Assembly: GCA_040772045.1 (NCBI GenBank) | Contig: JAXGYV010000020.1 | Location: 1-8,720, forward strand | DNA from: JAXGYV01 sp040772045 | GTDB taxonomy: Bacteria > Actinomycetota > Thermoleophilia > UBA2241 | Length of the DNA: 8,720 bases | Direction of reading: 5' to 3' | Shown here: positions 6,087 through 8,720 of the stretch, piece by piece | How the letters are laid out: each line of letters begins with the position of its first letter | Numbering within the stretch: the stretch's first letter is position 1 | Notes under the pieces: generated by a model | What the model was told of the DNA's origin: nothing | The model's database searches: none | The model's input: only the letters and a program-made list of their open reading frames with translations | Position numbers and translations under genes: made by a program

Positions 6087-7976
6087 AGCACTTCACGGAC
6101 AGTCGAGCGCCCAGGCCGGGGCTTGCGTATAGACGTTGGGAGCGGCCGTGCCGAACGAGAGGAGTTGCCGGCCGCGGTCATGCGGGCGGTGTTGGGCGGC
6201 CGTGGCCTGGGCGTGCATCTGCTGCTGCGCGAGCGGATCTACCAGGTCGATCCGCTCGCGCCCGCCAACCCGCTGATCTTCGCTCCGGGGCCGCTTACGG
6301 GCACCGGAGCTCCGGCTGCCGGTCGCTACAGCGTGAGCTCGCGCTCGCCGCTCACCGGGACGGTGTTCGACGGCAATGCGGGGGGTTCGTTCGGCATAGC
6401 ACTCCGCCGTTTGGGCCTCGAGTATCTCATGGTATGGGGGGCTTGCGAGGAGCCCTCGTACCTCCTCCTCAGCGGACGCGGTGCGCGTATTCTGCCGGCG
6501 GGCGACCTGTGGGGCCTCGACGTGCCGCAGACTCTGGAGCGATTGCGTGCGCTGCACGGTCGCTGCGAGGTGGCCGTGATCGGCCCGGCGGGCGAGCGCG
6601 GCGTGCTGTTCGCGAGCATCGTGAACAACCGCGGTCGACAAGTTGGCCGCGGCGGTCTGGGGGCGGTGATGGGGGCCAAGCGGCTCAAGGGGATCGTGCT
6701 GCTGCCGGAGCGGACGCCCGTCCCGGCACCCGCCGACAAACAGCGGTTCGATTTCGTCGCCTACGAGGCGAGCAAGTTGATCAAGGCCAATCCGATCACC
6801 AGCCAGGCGTTGCCCGAGTTCGGCACGAGCGTTCTGGTGAACGTTCTCAACCAGGCCGGGGCTTTGCCTACACGCAATTTCCGCCAATCCCGCTTCGAAC
6901 ACGCCGAGCAGATCAGTGGCGAGGAGCTGCGCCGCCGGTTCGTGCCCAGGCGCAGTGCCTGTAGCGGTTGCTCCATCGGCTGCGCGCGACGAACGCAAAG
7001 CGGCGCCAGCAGTGGGGGGGGTCCGGAATACGAGAGCATCTGGGCGCTCGGCGCTGCCTGCGGCGTCGCCGACCTCGGCGCCGTGGTGCGTGCCAGTCAC
7101 GCTTGTAACCGTGCGGGAATGGACACCATCACGATGGGTTCCACCATCGCGTGTGCCATGGAGCTCACCGAGCTGGGTCTGTTGCCGAACGGGCCGCGCT
7201 TCGGAGATGCCGAGGCACTGGAGGTGCTGATCGCCGACACCGCTCTGCGCCGTGAGATCGGCGACGAGCTCGCCGAGGGGTCGCGACGGTTCGCCGCGCG
7301 CCACGGTCGGGAAGATCTCTCGATGAGTGTGAAGAGCCTCGAGTTACCCGCCTACGACCCCCGCGGCATGACGGGGCAGGGTCTGGCGTTCGCGACCTCG
7401 AACCGGGGCGGCTGCCATTTGCGCGCCAACATGCTCGGCCCGGAGATTCTCGGGTCGCCCAAGATGATCGATCGCTTTGCCACTCGTGGGAAGGCTGGGC
7501 TGCTGATCAACCTGCAGAACCTCAACGCGGTGCTCGATTCGCTCGTGGAGTGTAAGTTCGTCGCCTTCGCCATCAAAGAGGACTACTTCGCCCGGTTGTT
7601 GAGCGCGATGGTGGGAGAGCCGATCGAGCCGCAAGAGCTGCTGCACGTCGGCGAACGCGTCTGGAATCTGGAGCGCCTCTTCAACCTGCGCGCCGGTTTC
7701 AGCCGAGCTGACGACACGCTACCGCCTCGTCTGCTGGACGAGGCGGTAGCGGATGGTCCGGCGGCGGGGCACGTGGTAGACCTGGCACCTATGCTGGACG
7801 AATACTATGTGTGCCGCGGCTGGGACGCCGAGGGCGTGCCCACGCCGCGCAAGCTCGCGCAGCTCGCGATCGAGGAGCCTCTGAGCACTCCGTGTGCCGC
7901 TGTGGCGGGTGAACGACCCGCGGTGGCCGGCGTTCCTCCCGTCTCCCGTCCCGCCTGCCAGGAGGGCGTGTCGTGA
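6084..7976 (+). CDS. aor: Aldehyde:ferredoxin oxidoreductase family protein (tungsten/molybdenum pterin)
   Basis: 630 residues, slightly longer than the usual 600-620. The family oxidises aldehydes to acids with ferredoxin, using a bis-pterin tungsten (or molybdenum) cofactor and one [4Fe-4S] cluster. Motifs: 'LGGRGLGVHLL' (37-47), 'APGPLTGTGAPAAGRY' (67-82), 'GNAGGSFG' (98-105), 'GAVMGAKRLKG' (193-203), 'AGALPTRNF' (258-266), cluster cysteines CSGCSIGC (293, 296, 300) with the fourth at Cys490 in 'DSLVECKF', 'GPEYES' (313-318), 'YDPRGMTGQGLAFATSNRGG' (424-443). The four-cysteine spacing matches the classic archaeal enzyme. The last 30 residues are a proline/alanine-rich tail without family features. 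The GTG at 6084 is chosen because of the promoter; the open frame extends upstream into paaK without AOR similarity. Substrate (aryl-acetaldehyde or aldolase product) is unknown. The stop overlaps the aldolase start (GTGA). Confidence 0.94.
   Translation: MSTSRTVERPGRGLRIDVGSGRAEREELPAAVMRAVLGGRGLGVHLLLRERIYQVDPLAPANPLIFAPGPLTGTGAPAAGRYSVSSRSPLTGTVFDGNAGGSFGIALRRLGLEYLMVWGACEEPSYLLLSGRGARILPAGDLWGLDVPQTLERLRALHGRCEVAVIGPAGERGVLFASIVNNRGRQVGRGGLGAVMGAKRLKGIVLLPERTPVPAPADKQRFDFVAYEASKLIKANPITSQALPEFGTSVLVNVLNQAGALPTRNFRQSRFEHAEQISGEELRRRFVPRRSACSGCSIGCARRTQSGASSGGGPEYESIWALGAACGVADLGAVVRASHACNRAGMDTITMGSTIACAMELTELGLLPNGPRFGDAEALEVLIADTALRREIGDELAEGSRRFAARHGREDLSMSVKSLELPAYDPRGMTGQGLAFATSNRGGCHLRANMLGPEILGSPKMIDRFATRGKAGLLINLQNLNAVLDSLVECKFVAFAIKEDYFARLLSAMVGEPIEPQELLHVGERVWNLERLFNLRAGFSRADDTLPPRLLDEAVADGPAAGHVVDLAPMLDEYYVCRGWDAEGVPTPRKLAQLAIEEPLSTPCAAVAGERPAVAGVPPVSRPACQEGVS
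7960..7965 (+). promoter_or_regulatory. Strong Shine-Dalgarno site of the aldolase gene
   Basis: AGGAGG lies seven bases before the GTG at 7973, within the final codons of the AOR gene. It decides the aldolase start and, with the four-base GTGA overlap, indicates translational coupling from AOR to aldolase. Confidence 0.75.
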
Positions 7977-8569
7977 TCGATCAATTCCGCGCCATTGGCC
8001 GGGACCTCTTCGTCGCCGGCCTCCTCAGCTCTCACGGCGGCAACATGAGCGTGCGCATGGGCGATCGCATCCTGATCACCCGCAGGGGGTCCATGCTGGC
8101 GCGCCTCGAGGAACGCGACATCATCGACATCGGCCTCGAGCACAACGACGCCAACGTAACGCTCGCGTCCACGGAGATCGTTGTGCACCGCGCCATCTAT
8201 CAGGCGACCTCGGCGCTGGCTATCGTGCACACGCATCCCCCCTACGCCATCGTTCAATCCCTATATAAGGACGAGATCGTACCTATTGACTCAGAGGGAT
8301 CGTACTTACTGCGTAAGGTACCGGTGGTAGCCACCGAGCTCACGGTGGGATCCACTGAGGTGGCGGAGATCATGGCGCGCTGGCTCAAGGAGTACGACCT
8401 GGTGATGCTCCGCGGCCATGGCCCGTTCGCCATCGGCCACCTGCTGGAAGAGGCCTACCAGCTCACGAGCGTACTGGAACAAGCGTGCAAGATCCTCACC
8501 ATCGCTGAGTCGTCGGGCGAGAGGGTCAAGGAGTACCGTAAGGGGAGCGATCGCTACGGCACCTGGTAG
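7973..8569 (+). CDS. Class II (zinc) aldolase / adducin-family protein, FucA-like
   Basis: 198 residues, close to the roughly 210 of L-fuculose-1-phosphate aldolase. Such enzymes use Zn2+ to split sugar phosphates into dihydroxyacetone phosphate and an aldehyde, or act on related substrates (L-ribulose-5-phosphate 4-epimerase, MtnB dehydratase). The expected residues are present: 'SSHGGNMSVR' (19-28) for phosphate binding, the catalytic glutamate Glu68 in 'ASTEIVVH', zinc ligands His86 and His88 in 'VHTHPPYA', and His149 in 'RGHGPFA'. The order matches FucA (Asn29, Glu73, His92, His94, His155). The C-terminal lid is short, ending 'GSDRYGTW'. Substrate cannot be read from sequence. Overlap with AOR (GTGA) and a strong ribosome site suggest the aldehyde released may be handled by AOR. 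FucA-like aldolase is a better guess than dehydratase or epimerase, but this is open. Confidence 0.88.
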   Translation: MIDQFRAIGRDLFVAGLLSSHGGNMSVRMGDRILITRRGSMLARLEERDIIDIGLEHNDANVTLASTEIVVHRAIYQATSALAIVHTHPPYAIVQSLYKDEIVPIDSEGSYLLRKVPVVATELTVGSTEVAEIMARWLKEYDLVMLRGHGPFAIGHLLEEAYQLTSVLEQACKILTIAESSGERVKEYRKGSDRYGTW

Positions 8570-8622
8570 GACGGCGCCGCGGGGCGCGCATGCCCGAGCG
8601 GACCGTTCGTGAGCGCCGGGCG

Positions 8623-8720
8623 TTAGGACCCGAACAGCCATGCTACCCATGGCCACCAGTTCAGGATGCCTCCCGACGGGCTCTCCGTTGGCGTCGGCGG
8701 CGGCGACGATGGCGTGGGCG
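8623..8720 (-). CDS. C-terminal end of a proline-rich protein (partial, runs off the window)
   Basis: On the minus strand the last 32 codons before a TAA (8625-8623) encode a proline/threonine/serine-rich stretch ('PTPSSPPPPTPTESPSGG') followed by an aromatic hydrophobic end ('ILNWWPWVAWLFGS'). A flexible P/T/S linker leading to such a tail is typical of secreted or membrane proteins of high-GC bacteria, for example cell-wall enzymes. Third codon positions are mostly G or C. The gene would converge on the aldolase gene, leaving 53 bases between stops. Competing readings exist: a plus-strand frame opens at the ATG at 8640 and stays open to the window end, and another minus frame is open across the same bases and on into the aldolase antisense. 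I favour the frame given because of its protein-like composition and sensible stop. Confidence 0.4.
   Translation of the reverse strand, partial: PTPSSPPPTPTESPSGGILNWWPWVAWLFGS

Noticed and set aside
5114..7304. Minus-strand open frames of 355 and 403 codons opposite paaK and AOR
   Set aside because: Both lie across strongly conserved enzyme genes and read as low-complexity arginine/histidine/alanine-rich sequence without domains.
8574..8621. Possible terminator after the aldolase gene (GCGCC-GCGG-GGCGC at 8574-8587, and a looser GCCCG...CGGGC pair at 8592-8621)
   Set aside because: The stem is only five base pairs, lacks a T-run on either strand, and such short GC inverted repeats are common in this base composition.
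1..8720. CRISPR arrays, insertion sequences, tRNA/rRNA genes, toxin-antitoxin or defence genes
   Set aside because: I looked for repeated spacers, terminal inverted repeats, transposase motifs and RNA-gene patterns and saw none.

Overview
The window is GC-rich DNA with tightly packed genes, short intergenic gaps and GTG as the start codon of nearly every gene. The enzyme set (indolepyruvate:ferredoxin oxidoreductase, a tungsten-type aldehyde:ferredoxin oxidoreductase, phenylacetate-CoA ligase) is oxygen-sensitive and ferredoxin-linked, so the host is most likely an anaerobe. High GC, GTG starts and -10 boxes placed directly before start codons (leaderless-type promoters) fit a deep-branching anaerobic actinobacterium best. 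That assignment is inference; no phylogenetic marker is present.

Layout. (1) 53-1819, minus strand: a membrane protein with a degenerate GGDEF domain, then an unrecognised 101-aa protein whose stop codon overlaps the start of a Roadblock/LC7-type protein. This looks like a small signalling or cytoskeletal-regulation group. (2) 1848-6007, plus strand, diverging from the GGDEF gene across only 28 bases: iorA, iorB, a tandem-ACT protein and paaK. The last three junctions are a 1-base gap or 4-base GTGA overlaps, so this is one operon. (3) 6084-8569, plus strand: an AOR-family oxidoreductase with its own clear -10 element, overlapping by GTGA with a class II aldolase. (4) 8623-8720, minus strand: probably the C-terminal end of a proline-rich protein that converges on the aldolase gene.

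How the genes fit together. IorAB oxidatively decarboxylates aryl-pyruvates (transaminated Phe, Tyr, Trp) to aryl-acetyl-CoA and reduced ferredoxin, or runs in reverse to make aryl-pyruvates. PaaK joins free aryl-acetates to CoA. The ACT protein is a plausible amino-acid sensor for the pathway. The AOR oxidises aldehydes to acids with ferredoxin as acceptor, or reduces acids. Its aldehyde may come from the aryl-pyruvate pathway or from the translationally coupled aldolase.

I see no CRISPR array, transposon, tRNA, rRNA or obvious defence system. The enzymes are known families. The less ordinary points are the leaderless promoter architecture, the AOR-aldolase coupling, the dedicated ACT protein, the catalytically dead but I-site-bearing GGDEF protein, and the unknown partner of the Roadblock protein.
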